The notes: generated from the letters alone by a model not told the origin. DNA of 7,410 bases from Jatrophihabitans sp. (GCA_025966255.1 JAOPVG010000439.1:1-7410), one strand, 5' to 3'; shown: positions 1-6,220, counted from the first letter of the stretch. Translations and numbers: made by a program.

Positions 1-132
1 AACCGGATCAGCGACCACCGGGTGGGCTTCAAGGCCTACAACCTCGATCAGGTGCTGGACGGCGCGCTCGACGACGTCATCGAAGCACTCCGCCACGCCG
101 ACACCGAGGCCCTGCTCTCCGGCTCGGAATGA
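1..132 (+). CDS. prfA: Peptide chain release factor 1, C-terminal end (5' truncated)
   Basis: This is the last 43 codons of release factor 1, open at the left edge of the window and ending at TGA 130-132. The visible residues begin [21 protein letters not shown] and match the C-terminal tail of class I bacterial release factors (R-x-[ST]-DHR, then a Y-x-L-D segment and an acidic helix). The GGQ peptidyl-hydrolysis loop and the anticodon-like motif lie upstream and are not seen. RF1 rather than RF2 is supported by the next gene, prmC, which commonly follows prfA and methylates the GGQ glutamine of its product. The stop overlaps the prmC start as ATGA, which implies translational coupling. The family assignment is firm. 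The RF1/RF2 choice rests on tail similarity and context. Confidence 0.9.
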   Translation, partial: NRISDHRVGFKAYNLDQVLDGALDDVIEALRHADTEALLSGSE

Positions 133-965
133 CCGCACCGCGGGCCCTGCTCGCCGCCGGCACTGCCCGGCTGACCGCGGCCGGGGTGGCTACGCCGCGG
201 GTGGACACCGAACTGCTGCTCGCCCACGTGCTCGGCGTCGACCGATCGCGGCTGCTACTGGCCGACGACCCGGGGCCAGATGCGCGGGCTGCCTTCGACG
301 CCGCCCTGACCCGCCGCGAGCACCGCGATCCGCTGCAGCACATCATCGGCGTCGCCTGGTTCCGCCACATCGAGGTCGCGGTCGGGCCGGGTGTGTTCGT
401 GCCGCGTCCGGAGACCGAATTGCTCGTCGACGCCGTCCTGCCCGTACTGCACGCCCGAGCGGCGCCGGTCGCCGTCGACCTGTGCTCGGGCAGCGGCGCG
501 CTCGCCCTCGCCATCGCCGACGAGGCGCCGTCGGCCCGGGTCGTGGCGGTCGAGCGCCCCGGCCCGGCGGCCGAATGGCTGTTGCGCAACCTGGCCGGCA
601 CCGCCGTGGAGGCGCAGCTGGCCGACGTCATCGATCCCGGTCTGCTCGCCGAGCTCCGCGGAAGCGTCGACGCCGTCGTCTGCAACCCGCCTTATGTGCC
701 GGCCGACGTCGAGGTGGCGCCGGAGGTGCGCTTCGACCCGGACGTCGCGGTCTTCGCCGGCCCGGACGGGCTCGCCGTCATCCCGCACGCCATCGACCGG
801 GCGGCCGAACTGCTGCGCGCAGGCGGCGTGCTGGCGCTGGAGCACGACGACACCCACGGCAAAGCGGTCCCGGCCCTGCTGGCCGCCGACGCGCGGTGGA
901 CCGCCATCTCCGCCCACCGGGATCTGACCGGCCGCCCACGCTATGCGGTCGCCACACGTACCTAG
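129..965 (+). CDS. prmC: Release factor N5-glutamine methyltransferase PrmC (HemK)
   Basis: PrmC transfers a methyl group from S-adenosylmethionine to the glutamine of the GGQ motif in release factors 1 and 2, raising termination efficiency in the cytoplasm. The 278-residue product is of normal length for the family. An N-terminal helical domain (about residues 1-90) precedes the linker motif [11 protein letters not shown], typical of HemK/PrmC proteins. The SAM-binding glycine-rich loop is [13 protein letters not shown] (about 116-128), an acidic residue follows in AVE near 145, and the catalytic substrate-binding motif NPPY is at 186-189, so all key elements are present. The start is fixed at ATG 129 because it overlaps the prfA stop (ATGA), and no in-frame alternative fits better. 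It ends 6 nt before tsaC, so prfA-prmC-tsaC is very likely one transcription unit devoted to translation fidelity. Confidence 0.96.
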   Translation: MTAPRALLAAGTARLTAAGVATPRVDTELLLAHVLGVDRSRLLLADDPGPDARAAFDAALTRREHRDPLQHIIGVAWFRHIEVAVGPGVFVPRPETELLVDAVLPVLHARAAPVAVDLCSGSGALALAIADEAPSARVVAVERPGPAAEWLLRNLAGTAVEAQLADVIDPGLLAELRGSVDAVVCNPPYVPADVEVAPEVRFDPDVAVFAGPDGLAVIPHAIDRAAELLRAGGVLALEHDDTHGKAVPALLAADARWTAISAHRDLTGRPRYAVATRT

Positions 966-971
966 GGCAAG

Positions 972-1652
972 ATGTCGGCCGTGGCCCTGTTCTTTCATTG
1001 CGGCGACCCGGACGCCCGGGTCGATGCGATCCAGACGGCCGCGCACAGCGTCGCCGCGGGTGAGCTCGTGGTGCTCCCGACGGACACCGTCTACGGACTC
1101 GGCGCCGACGCGTTCGACGCCGTCGCGGTGGCCGAACTGCTCCGCACCAAGGGCCGCGGCCGGGACATGCCGGTACCCGTGCTCGTCGGGTCGTGGACCA
1201 CGATCGACGGGCTCGTCAGCGCCGTCGACTCCCGCACTCGACTGCTCGTCGAGGCGTTCTGGCCGGGCGCCTTGACCCTCGTCGTGCGGCACGCACAGTC
1301 CCTGACCTGGGATCTCGGCGACGCTCGGGGCACGGTGGCACTGCGGATGCCACTGCATCCCGTCGCCATCGAACTGCTGGAGCAGACTGGGCCGATGGCG
1401 GTGTCGAGCGCCAACCGATCCGGCCGCCCGGCCGCGCAGACGGCGGCCGAAGCGCAGGAGCAGTTGGGCGAGGACGTCGCGGTGTATCTCGAGGACGGCC
1501 CGGCGGCCGGTGGGGTGGCCTCGACGATCGTCGACGTCACCGGCGCCCGCCCGCGCATTCTCCGGGTAGGTGGCGTCACCGAGGACGCGCTGCGCGAGGT
1601 CGTGCCGGACATCGTGGGCGCAGGTGCCGAAGCCAACCAAGGCCGGACATGA
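972..1652 (+). CDS. tsaC: L-threonylcarbamoyladenylate synthase (TsaC/Sua5/YrdC family)
   Basis: The enzyme condenses threonine, bicarbonate and ATP into threonylcarbamoyl-AMP, the donor for the universal t6A37 modification of ANN-decoding tRNAs. The 226-residue protein is a single YrdC domain. PTDTVYGLG (36-44) and KGRGR (60-64) carry the conserved nucleotide and threonine-site residues. RMPLHPVA (125-132), SSANRSG (145-151) and STIVDVTG (184-191) follow in the usual order. It lacks the extra C-terminal domain of full Sua5 proteins (about 340 aa), so it is TsaC-like in architecture, although actinobacterial copies are often annotated Sua5. The ATG at 972 lies 6 nt after the prmC stop, and no strong Shine-Dalgarno is visible, consistent with reinitiation. 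The stop TGA 1650-1652 lies inside the first copy of an 11-bp direct repeat (see the repeat entry). Confidence 0.95.
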   Translation: MSAVALFFHCGDPDARVDAIQTAAHSVAAGELVVLPTDTVYGLGADAFDAVAVAELLRTKGRGRDMPVPVLVGSWTTIDGLVSAVDSRTRLLVEAFWPGALTLVVRHAQSLTWDLGDARGTVALRMPLHPVAIELLEQTGPMAVSSANRSGRPAAQTAAEAQEQLGEDVAVYLEDGPAAGGVASTIVDVTGARPRILRVGGVTEDALREVVPDIVGAGAEANQGRT

Positions 1653-1696
1653 GCGAGCGCAGCGAGCGAATCGTGGGAATGGGCTGCCGGACATGA
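1642..1696 (+). repeat. Small insertion bounded by an exact 11-bp direct repeat
   Basis: GCCGGACATGA occurs at 1642-1652 and again, identically, at 1686-1696, with 33 bp between (1653-1685). The first copy contains the tsaC stop (TGA 1650-1652). The second contains the wecA start (ATG 1693-1695). Removing one copy plus the 33 bp would leave tsaC and wecA overlapping as ATGA, the same junction seen at prfA/prmC and atpF/atpH. The core is internally repetitive: AGCGAGCG at 1652-1659 and again at 1661-1668. Seen directly: the repeats and the reconstruction. Inferred: a short repetitive element inserted with target duplication. From memory and unverified: MSERSERI-type N-termini encoded by such GAGCGAGCGC sequences recur in actinobacterial annotations. 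Confidence 0.7.
1649..1696 (+). CDS. Possible 15-codon bridging mini-ORF (MSERSERIVGMGCRT)
   Basis: ATG 1649-1651 overlaps the tsaC stop as ATGA, and the ORF ends at TGA 1694-1696, which overlaps the wecA ATG, again as ATGA. A weak AAGG lies at 1639-1642, six bases upstream. The 44-bp repeat period is one short of a multiple of three, which is why the first ATG reaches the second TGA in frame. The peptide may have no function of its own. Its likely role, if translated, is to carry ribosomes from tsaC to wecA across the inserted sequence. I know of no family for it. It could equally be an untranslated accident of the duplication. Confidence 0.35.
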   Translation: MSERSERIVGMGCRT

Positions 1697-2868
1697 CCCA
1701 TCCGAGCCTCGAATACGTACTGGTCGGCTGCGTGGCGGCGGCGGTCACGTTCCTCCTCACGCCGATAGTGCGCCGCCTGGCCATCCGCTGGGGGGCGCTT
1801 GCGCTGCCCCGGGACCGTGACGTGCATGCGGTCGCCACGCCGCGCATGGGCGGCGTCGCACTGTTCGCGGGATTTGCGCTGGCCCTGTTCGTTGCGGGGC
1901 GGCTGCCTACTCTCAGCGACGCCTTCCGCACCGGCCCTGAGATGCCATGGGTCGTCGTGGCGGGCGCGCTCATCTGCTTTATCGGCGTCCTCGACGACAA
2001 GTACGAGCTCGACTCGCTGACCAAGCTGGCCGGCCAGGTCCTGGCCACCGGGCTCATGGTCACCCAGGGCGGCGTGCAACTCGGCGCCATCTACTTGCCC
2101 TGGGGTGACAACGGCACCGTCGTGCTCGGCCGCGACCTCGCGATCCCGGTGACGATCCTGCTGACCGTCCTGACGATCAACGCCATCAACTTCATCGACG
2201 GTCTGGACGGGCTGGCGGCCGGGGTGACCGCGATTGCGGCCGGTGCGTTCTTCGTCTTCTCCTATCACCTCACGCAGACCGGATCGCTGCCGGCCGCGGC
2301 ACCGTCCACCCTCCTTGCCGCCGCGCTGGCCGGCACCTGCCTGGGGTTCCTGCCCCACAACTTCTGGCCCGCGCGAATCTTCATGGGTGACTCCGGCTCG
2401 ATGCTGGTCGGGCTGATGCTCTCCGCGGCCGCCACCACGGCCACCACGACCGCCGACCCGCAGGTCTTCACCCGGGCCCTCGGATCCCTGCCCCTGATGC
2501 TGCCGCTGCTCATCCCGATCGCCGTCCTGGCGCTGCCGTTCGTCGACCTGCTGCTCGCCGTCTTCCGCCGGGTGCGCAAGGGCCGCTCGCCGTTCGCCCC
2601 CGACAAGCAGCACCTGCACCACCGCCTGCTCGAGATCGGGCACAGTCACCGTCGAGCTGTGCTGCTGCTCTACTTCTGGTCCGCCCTGCTGGCCTTCGCC
2701 GGCGTCGGGATCTCCTTTTCGACCGGCCAGTGGCTCATCGTCACCACACTGTGCGTGCTCGCCGCGTTCGGCCTGCTCATGTCCCTCATACCGACCCTTC
2801 GAGCGCGGGCGAAGAAGAGCCGAGCCGCCCGCAAGGCGCCCACGCCCGATCGGGTGCCGGTGGCCTGA
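1693..2868 (+). CDS. wecA: Undecaprenyl/decaprenyl-phosphate sugar-1-phosphate transferase, WecA type
   Basis: This is a polytopic inner-membrane enzyme of the polyprenyl-phosphate N-acetylhexosamine-1-phosphate transferase family. It transfers a sugar-1-phosphate, probably GlcNAc-1-P, from its UDP form to a polyprenyl phosphate carrier. In mycolic-acid actinobacteria the homologue starts arabinogalactan linkage-unit synthesis. In other taxa the product feeds teichoic acid or other wall glycans, so the end polymer is open here. The 391 residues hold about ten or eleven hydrophobic segments. Family motifs appear in order: TPRMGG (49-54), the Mg2+-binding DDxxxxD region (D101, D102, D107), NAINFIDGLDGLAAG (163-177), IFMGDSGS (229-236) and DKQHLHHRLL (304-313). 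The HLHH signature favours WecA over MraY. The tail is basic (KKSRAARK). ATG 1693 is preferred because it starts a normal membrane N-terminus and overlaps the mini-ORF stop. The reading frame is open back to 1570, but that stretch only shadows tsaC. Confidence 0.93.
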   Translation: MTHPSLEYVLVGCVAAAVTFLLTPIVRRLAIRWGALALPRDRDVHAVATPRMGGVALFAGFALALFVAGRLPTLSDAFRTGPEMPWVVVAGALICFIGVLDDKYELDSLTKLAGQVLATGLMVTQGGVQLGAIYLPWGDNGTVVLGRDLAIPVTILLTVLTINAINFIDGLDGLAAGVTAIAAGAFFVFSYHLTQTGSLPAAAPSTLLAAALAGTCLGFLPHNFWPARIFMGDSGSMLVGLMLSAAATTATTTADPQVFTRALGSLPLMLPLLIPIAVLALPFVDLLLAVFRRVRKGRSPFAPDKQHLHHRLLEIGHSHRRAVLLLYFWSALLAFAGVGISFSTGQWLIVTTLCVLAAFGLLMSLIPTLRARAKKSRAARKAPTPDRVPVA

Positions 2869-2963
2869 CCTGGGCACCGCTCGGCTGCGTCGGCGCAGGC
2901 CCGCCCCGGTGCAGGAGCACCCCAACCAGCCCGCTAGTCTGTGGAACGAAGCCCTCCTGCAAC

Positions 2964-2994
2964 ACCGGCGGCAGACCTGGCTCGCGCCGCCGGT
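2964..2994 (+). repeat. 9-bp perfect inverted repeat (stem-loop)
   Basis: ACCGGCGGC (2964-2972) and GCCGCCGGT (2986-2994) are exact reverse complements, eight of the nine pairs being G-C, around a 13-nt loop. The hairpin lies 95 nt after the wecA stop. No run of T follows directly; a loose TTTCGTT starts about 16 nt later (3010). It may be a wecA-side terminator of the U-poor kind proposed in actinobacteria, or a 5'-UTR hairpin of the atp transcript if the promoter is upstream of it. The structure is visible. Its role is inferred. Confidence 0.45.
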
Positions 2995-3057
2995 TGGCTG
3001 AACCACGGGTTTCGTTGATAGCTCAGAGTTGGATGCCCCAGACCCGAGGAGTTGCGC

Positions 3058-3093
3058 ATGACTCATACCGGTACGGACACCCACAGCTACTAG
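3058..3093 (+). CDS. Possible 11-codon leader peptide ORF (MTHTGTDTHSY)
   Basis: ATG 3058 follows a near-consensus Shine-Dalgarno, GAGGAG at 3046-3051, at a 6-nt spacing, better than the site of most full genes in this window. The ORF ends at TAG 3091-3093, 12 nt before the first atp gene. The peptide is rich in threonine (4 of 11) and has two histidines. It could be a leader peptide that controls or primes translation of the downstream ATP synthase genes. I recognise no known leader family, and codon statistics cannot judge so short an ORF. The strong ribosome site in otherwise non-coding DNA is the main support. Confidence 0.4.
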   Translation: MTHTGTDTHSY

Positions 3094-3105
3094 CGGTGGA
3101 CGCAG

Positions 3106-3312
3106 ATGGCACCTGAGGCGCCGGGCTGGCAAACGCTGCTCGGCATGGGTGTCGTCATCGCGGCCCTGCTCGTCGCGGGGATGGCCCTCGGCTGGCTCGT
3201 CGACACCCTGCTCGAAACTGTCCCGATATTCATCCTCGTCGGCTTGGTACTCGGAATAGCCGCCGCGGGTAGCTACACCGTTGTCAAGTTTCGCTTGTAT
3301 CTCAAGAAATGA
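3106..3312 (+). CDS. AtpZ/AtpI-family small membrane protein
   Basis: This 68-residue protein has two predicted transmembrane helices (about 11-32 and 40-60) separated by a short acidic turn with D33 and E37, and a basic C-terminus (KFRLYLKK). The segment GMALGWLVD (25-33) resembles the conserved glycine/aspartate motif of AtpZ/AtpI proteins. Such proteins are encoded at the head of F1Fo ATP synthase operons and have been proposed to assist c-ring assembly or Mg2+ supply; they are not part of the finished enzyme. The start is supported by GGTGGA (3095-3100) five bases upstream. The gene is followed after 14 nt by atpI, so two related helper proteins lie in tandem. Family placement is good; orthology to the characterised AtpZ of Bacillus is not proven. 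Confidence 0.8.
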   Translation: MAPEAPGWQTLLGMGVVIAALLVAGMALGWLVDTLLETVPIFILVGLVLGIAAAGSYTVVKFRLYLKK

Positions 3313-3326
3313 GTGGAGACCACTAA

Positions 3327-3734
3327 GTGGATCTGGAGCCGGTCGTGTACACCCCGGTGTCCGCCGCGGCCAACCTGCGCAGATCGACGGTCGTCGGCGC
3401 GGTGTTGGGTGCCGTGGCGATCGTCGTGACGGCGCTGAACGGGCACCCCTTGATGGGCGTCTTCGGCTGCGTCGGCATCGCCCTCGGCGCGGTGAACAAC
3501 CGGATGTTGCAGAAGTCTGTCATCGCCTACGCGACCGATCCCAAGATGAACAAGAAGCGGTTCCGCAACGGCGTCCTCGGCCGGCTCGGCGGCATCACCT
3601 TGATCGCGCTCGCCCTTGGACTGCTGCTCCGACCCGACGGCTTGGGCGTCTTCGCCGGGCTCGCCGTCTTCCAGATCCTCATGCTGGTCGGCGCCGCCGT
3701 GCCGGTCTTCCGCAGCCTGCGGCCGTCGTCATGA
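3327..3734 (+). CDS. atpI: ATP synthase protein I (AtpI)
   Basis: This is a 135-residue integral membrane protein with four hydrophobic segments (about 20-38, 42-58, 82-102 and 106-127). It matches the ATP synthase I family in size, topology and position just before atpB. GAVNNRMLQ (54-62) between helices 2 and 3 is characteristic of actinobacterial members. AtpI proteins are non-structural helpers, shown in some bacteria to promote c-ring assembly. The GTG at 3327 is chosen because GTGGAG (3313-3318) lies eight bases upstream and no ATG gives a better start. The gene ends at TGA 3732-3734, overlapping an ATG at 3731 that opens a 12-codon ORF leading into atpB. Confidence 0.85.
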   Translation: MDLEPVVYTPVSAAANLRRSTVVGAVLGAVAIVVTALNGHPLMGVFGCVGIALGAVNNRMLQKSVIAYATDPKMNKKRFRNGVLGRLGGITLIALALGLLLRPDGLGVFAGLAVFQILMLVGAAVPVFRSLRPSS

Positions 3735-3769
3735 TGCCCCTGTCGATGACCGGATTGGTGATCAAGTGA
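3731..3769 (+). CDS. Possible 12-codon bridging mini-ORF (MMPLSMTGLVIK)
   Basis: ATG 3731 overlaps the atpI stop as ATGA, and a second ATG follows directly at 3734. The ORF ends at TGA 3767-3769, overlapping the atpB GTG start as GTGA. No Shine-Dalgarno is evident before either the mini-ORF or atpB, so atpB initiation would plausibly depend on ribosomes delivered by this ORF. The peptide has no recognisable family. It may be translated only to couple atpI to atpB, or not at all. Confidence 0.35.
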   Translation: MMPLSMTGLVIK

Positions 3770-4497
3770 CCGCGCAGGTTCAGGCAATCAACATCACGCC
3801 GGGCGAGCACATCGAGTGGCACGTCTTCGGCCTGACGCTGAACGGCGACACGATCACCTCCACCCTGATCTCCGGCGCGATTCTCGTGGTCCTCGGGCTG
3901 CTCGTACGGCGCAAGGCCAGCGCCCGGGAGCCCACCAAGCTGCAGTTGGCGTGGGAGACCGTCGTCGCGCAGGTCGAGAAGCAGGTCGAGGACACAATGG
4001 GCATCAAGACCGCGCCGTTCGTGGTCCCGCTCGCGCTGACGCTGTTCCTGTTCATCCTCATCTCGAACCTGCTTGCGCTCATCCCGACCGGACATCACCC
4101 CGAGTACGCACCGCCGCCCGCGTCGGACGTCAACCTGACGTACGCGCTGGCGCTCCTGGTCATCGGCACGATGCACGTCGTCGGTGTCCGCAAGCGGGGC
4201 CTGCGGGGGTACTACGGCCACCTTTTCCGCAAGCCCTACGCGTTGATTCCGCTCAACATCGTCGAAGAAGTGATGAAGCCCGTGACGCTCTCACTGCGTC
4301 TCTTCGGCAACATCTTCGCCGGCACGATCATGGTCGCGCTCATCGCGTCGATGCCGGCATTCATCCTCTGGCTGCCCGACGTCCTCTGGAAGCTGTTCGA
4401 TGCCTTCATTGGGCTCATCCAGGCCTTCATCTTCGCGTTGCTGACGATCCTGTACTTCAGTTCCGTGGCACCGGCCAAGGAGGGTGCAAACCACTGA
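3766..4497 (+). CDS. atpB: F1Fo ATP synthase subunit a
   Basis: Subunit a provides the two proton half-channels beside the rotating c-ring in the membrane. The 243-residue product has a short N-terminus, a first membrane helix near 31-48, and further helices ending in a long hairpin. The essential arginine is R178 in SLRLFGNIFAG (176-186), equivalent to E. coli R210. The last helix carries IQAFIFALLTILYFS (218-232) with the conserved glutamine Q219. PINLVEEV-type sequence just before the arginine helix (here IPLNIVEEVMKP, 161-172) is typical of actinobacteria. GTG 3766 is the start: it gives a homologue-like N-terminus (VTAQVQAINI, with the first V read as Met). The frame is open further upstream, but that stretch is only a shadow of atpI. 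A 63-nt gap precedes atpE. Confidence 0.96.
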   Translation: MTAQVQAINITPGEHIEWHVFGLTLNGDTITSTLISGAILVVLGLLVRRKASAREPTKLQLAWETVVAQVEKQVEDTMGIKTAPFVVPLALTLFLFILISNLLALIPTGHHPEYAPPPASDVNLTYALALLVIGTMHVVGVRKRGLRGYYGHLFRKPYALIPLNIVEEVMKPVTLSLRLFGNIFAGTIMVALIASMPAFILWLPDVLWKLFDAFIGLIQAFIFALLTILYFSSVAPAKEGANH

Positions 4498-4549
4498 CCA
4501 CCCGCCAGCTCCAGCGTCACCATTCACGTTCGTCTTCGAAGTCAACCGA

Positions 4550-4821
<272 letters not shown>

Positions 4822-4844
4822 TCCCGGAGCGGGGACTCACTGTC

Positions 4845-5393
4845 ATGGCACAACACACGGAGCTCGCGGCGGGCAACTTTCTCGTGCCCAACGCGACCTT
4901 CATCGCGGAGTTCATCGCATTCCTGATCATCCTCGCCATCATCGGCAAGTACATCCTGCCGCGGATCGATGGGGCGCTGCGCGAGCGCCAGGCTCTGATC
5001 CGCCAGCAGATGCAGGACAGCGAAGACGCGAAGCGGCGCCTCGCCGAGGCGGAGCGGCGGTATCAAGAGGCGCTGAACGAGGCGCGCACCGAGGCGGCGC
5101 AGATTCGCGAGAACGCGCGGGCCGAGGCTCAGCGCACCATCGAGGAACTGCACGCCAAAGCACGAGAGGACGCCGCGCGCATCGTGCAGCGCGGCGAAGA
5201 ACAACTCCTCAACCAGCGGGCCGCGATCGTGCGGGAACTCCGCGGTGAGATCGGCACTTTGGCCGTCGAGCTGTCCGAGAAGATCATTGACCAGCGGCTC
5301 GCCGACGACGCCCAGGTGGCGGCCACGGTCGATGCGTTCCTCGCCGGCCTCGAGTCGCTGGACAAGGCCACCGCCGGAGGGTTGGACGCATGA
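4845..5393 (+). CDS. atpF: F1Fo ATP synthase subunit b
   Basis: Subunit b is the peripheral stalk that holds F1 still against the rotating ring. The 182-residue product has one membrane helix (about 16-37), the usual arginine/glycine turn (PRIDGALRER, 39-48), and then a long charged alpha-helix/coiled coil rich in E, R, A and Q (about 48-150). The C-terminal segment VELSEKIIDQRL (141-152) is the region that contacts delta. Length and order match free-standing actinobacterial b subunits. ATG 4845 is preceded by purine-rich GGAGCGGGG (4826-4834), with the last G ten bases from the start. The stop TGA 5391-5393 overlaps the atpH start as ATGA, so b and delta, which bind each other, are probably translationally coupled. 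Confidence 0.95.
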   Translation: MAQHTELAAGNFLVPNATFIAEFIAFLIILAIIGKYILPRIDGALRERQALIRQQMQDSEDAKRRLAEAERRYQEALNEARTEAAQIRENARAEAQRTIEELHAKAREDAARIVQRGEEQLLNQRAAIVRELRGEIGTLAVELSEKIIDQRLADDAQVAATVDAFLAGLESLDKATAGGLDA

Positions 5394-6214
5394 TGCGGTC
5401 GGCAAGCCGGCAGGCGCTGGCGGCGCTGGGTGAGCAGATCACGTCCGCTCTCGGCGGCCGGGCGAGTGTCGCCACGCTCACGAAGCTGGCTGAGGAGCTC
5501 TACGCGGTTGCCGACCTGCTCGTGAAGCAGCCGCGCCTGCGGCGCACCCTCGGCGATCCCGCGACTTCGGCGGACTCCCGGGCCGAGTTGGTCGAGCGGT
5601 TGCTCTCCGGCAAGGTCGCGAAGCCCACCCTCCAGGTGGCGAAGGCGGCCGTGAGCGAGCGGTGGTCCAGCCCGTGGGACCTCACCGACGCGCTCGAGAG
5701 CGCGGGTGACGACGCGCTCTTCGCGGCGGCGGAGAAGGACGGCGAGCTCGACCGGGTTGAGGACGAGTTGTTCCGCTTCGAGCGCATCCTGGAGAGCGAC
5801 GGTGACCTGACGGGCCTGCTCGACGAGCACACCGTCGACACCGAGCGGCGCACCAAGCTGCTCGACTCGCTACTGAAGGGGAAGGTCTCGCCGATCACAC
5901 TCAACCTGCTGCATCACGCGGTCGCCAGCCAGCGCAAGCGCGGCATCGGCCCGGCGATCGACGACCTGCTGGAGCACGCGGCCAGCCGGCAGGGCCGCTC
6001 GGTGGCCCGGGTCACCAGCGCCCTGCCGCTCTCGGACGGCCAGCACAACCGCCTCGCTGCGGCGCTGACGGACCTGTATCGACGCCCGATCAGCATCCGC
6101 ACCGCCATTGACCCGAGCGTGCGCGGCGGACTGGTCGTCCGCGTCGGCGACGAGGTCATCGACGGCAGCATCGCCCACAAACTCACCGAGGCTCGCTCGC
6201 TAGTCGCGGGCTAG
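5390..6214 (+). CDS. atpH: F1Fo ATP synthase subunit delta (long actinobacterial form)
   Basis: Delta caps F1 and links the alpha N-termini to the b stalk. The C-terminal signature [26 protein letters not shown] (240-264) is diagnostic for the delta/OSCP family. At 274 residues it is about 100 longer than E. coli delta (177), as is common in actinobacteria. The extra length is explained by an internal duplication: residues about 54-88 and 144-178 align at an offset of 90 with shared R, L-x-x-x-LL, GKV, TL and AV positions. Two start codons are adjacent (ATG 5390 and 5393). The first is chosen because it overlaps the atpF stop. It is a stand-alone delta, unlike the b-delta fusion of Mycobacterium. 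A 50-nt gap follows before atpA. Confidence 0.95.
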   Translation: MMRSASRQALAALGEQITSALGGRASVATLTKLAEELYAVADLLVKQPRLRRTLGDPATSADSRAELVERLLSGKVAKPTLQVAKAAVSERWSSPWDLTDALESAGDDALFAAAEKDGELDRVEDELFRFERILESDGDLTGLLDEHTVDTERRTKLLDSLLKGKVSPITLNLLHHAVASQRKRGIGPAIDDLLEHAASRQGRSVARVTSALPLSDGQHNRLAAALTDLYRRPISIRTAIDPSVRGGLVVRVGDEVIDGSIAHKLTEARSLVAG

Positions 6215-6220
6215 CAGCGA

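Larger units (their letters stand above)
2869..3105 (+). other. Intergenic region between wecA and the atp operon
   Basis: This is the longest stretch here without a confident gene. It holds complementary GGTGC/GCACC segments near the wecA stop, a 9-bp perfect inverted repeat (2964-2994), and an 11-codon ORF with a strong ribosome site (3058-3093). It ends with the Shine-Dalgarno of the first atp gene, GGTGGA at 3095-3100, five bases before ATG 3106. A TANNNT-type -10 candidate, TAGTCT, lies at 2935-2940, but no convincing -35 is found 16-18 bp upstream, so it is only weakly supported. The operon promoter is expected somewhere here, given the break in tight gene packing. Confidence 0.6.

Noticed and set aside
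1570..1692. Longer wecA start giving 41 extra residues
   Set aside because: The extension only reads the end of tsaC and the repeat in another frame. ATG 1693 gives a normal membrane N-terminus and an ATGA junction.
1193..1696. A 167-codon + strand frame ending in MSERSERIVGMGCRT
   Set aside because: Upstream of 1649 it is an arginine/glycine-rich shadow of tsaC. Only the last 15 codons are discussed as a possible mini-ORF.
255..2090. A 611-codon open frame on the - strand across prmC, tsaC and wecA
   Set aside because: It lies antisense to three well-supported genes. Long antisense frames are expected where codon position 3 is almost always G or C. Its translation is low in hydrophobic order and shows no motif.
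2935..2940. TAGTCT as the atp operon -10 element
   Set aside because: It fits TANNNT, but no -35 is visible at 16-18 bp, and such hexamers occur by chance. It is kept only as a remark in the intergenic entry.
3019..3032. TAGCTCAGAGTTGG, resembling a tRNA D-arm
   Set aside because: There is no matching acceptor stem, anticodon arm or GGTTCGA-type T-arm at the required distances.
1576..3132. A 518-codon open frame on the - strand across wecA and the intergenic region
   Set aside because: It is antisense to wecA, very rich in R, G, Q and E as expected for a shadow of a membrane-protein gene, and has no recognisable domain or ribosome site.
3616..3765. Longer atpB start giving 50 extra residues
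   Set aside because: The extra residues (DCCSDPTAWASS and onward) are an out-of-frame reading of atpI. GTG 3766 gives a homologue-like N-terminus.
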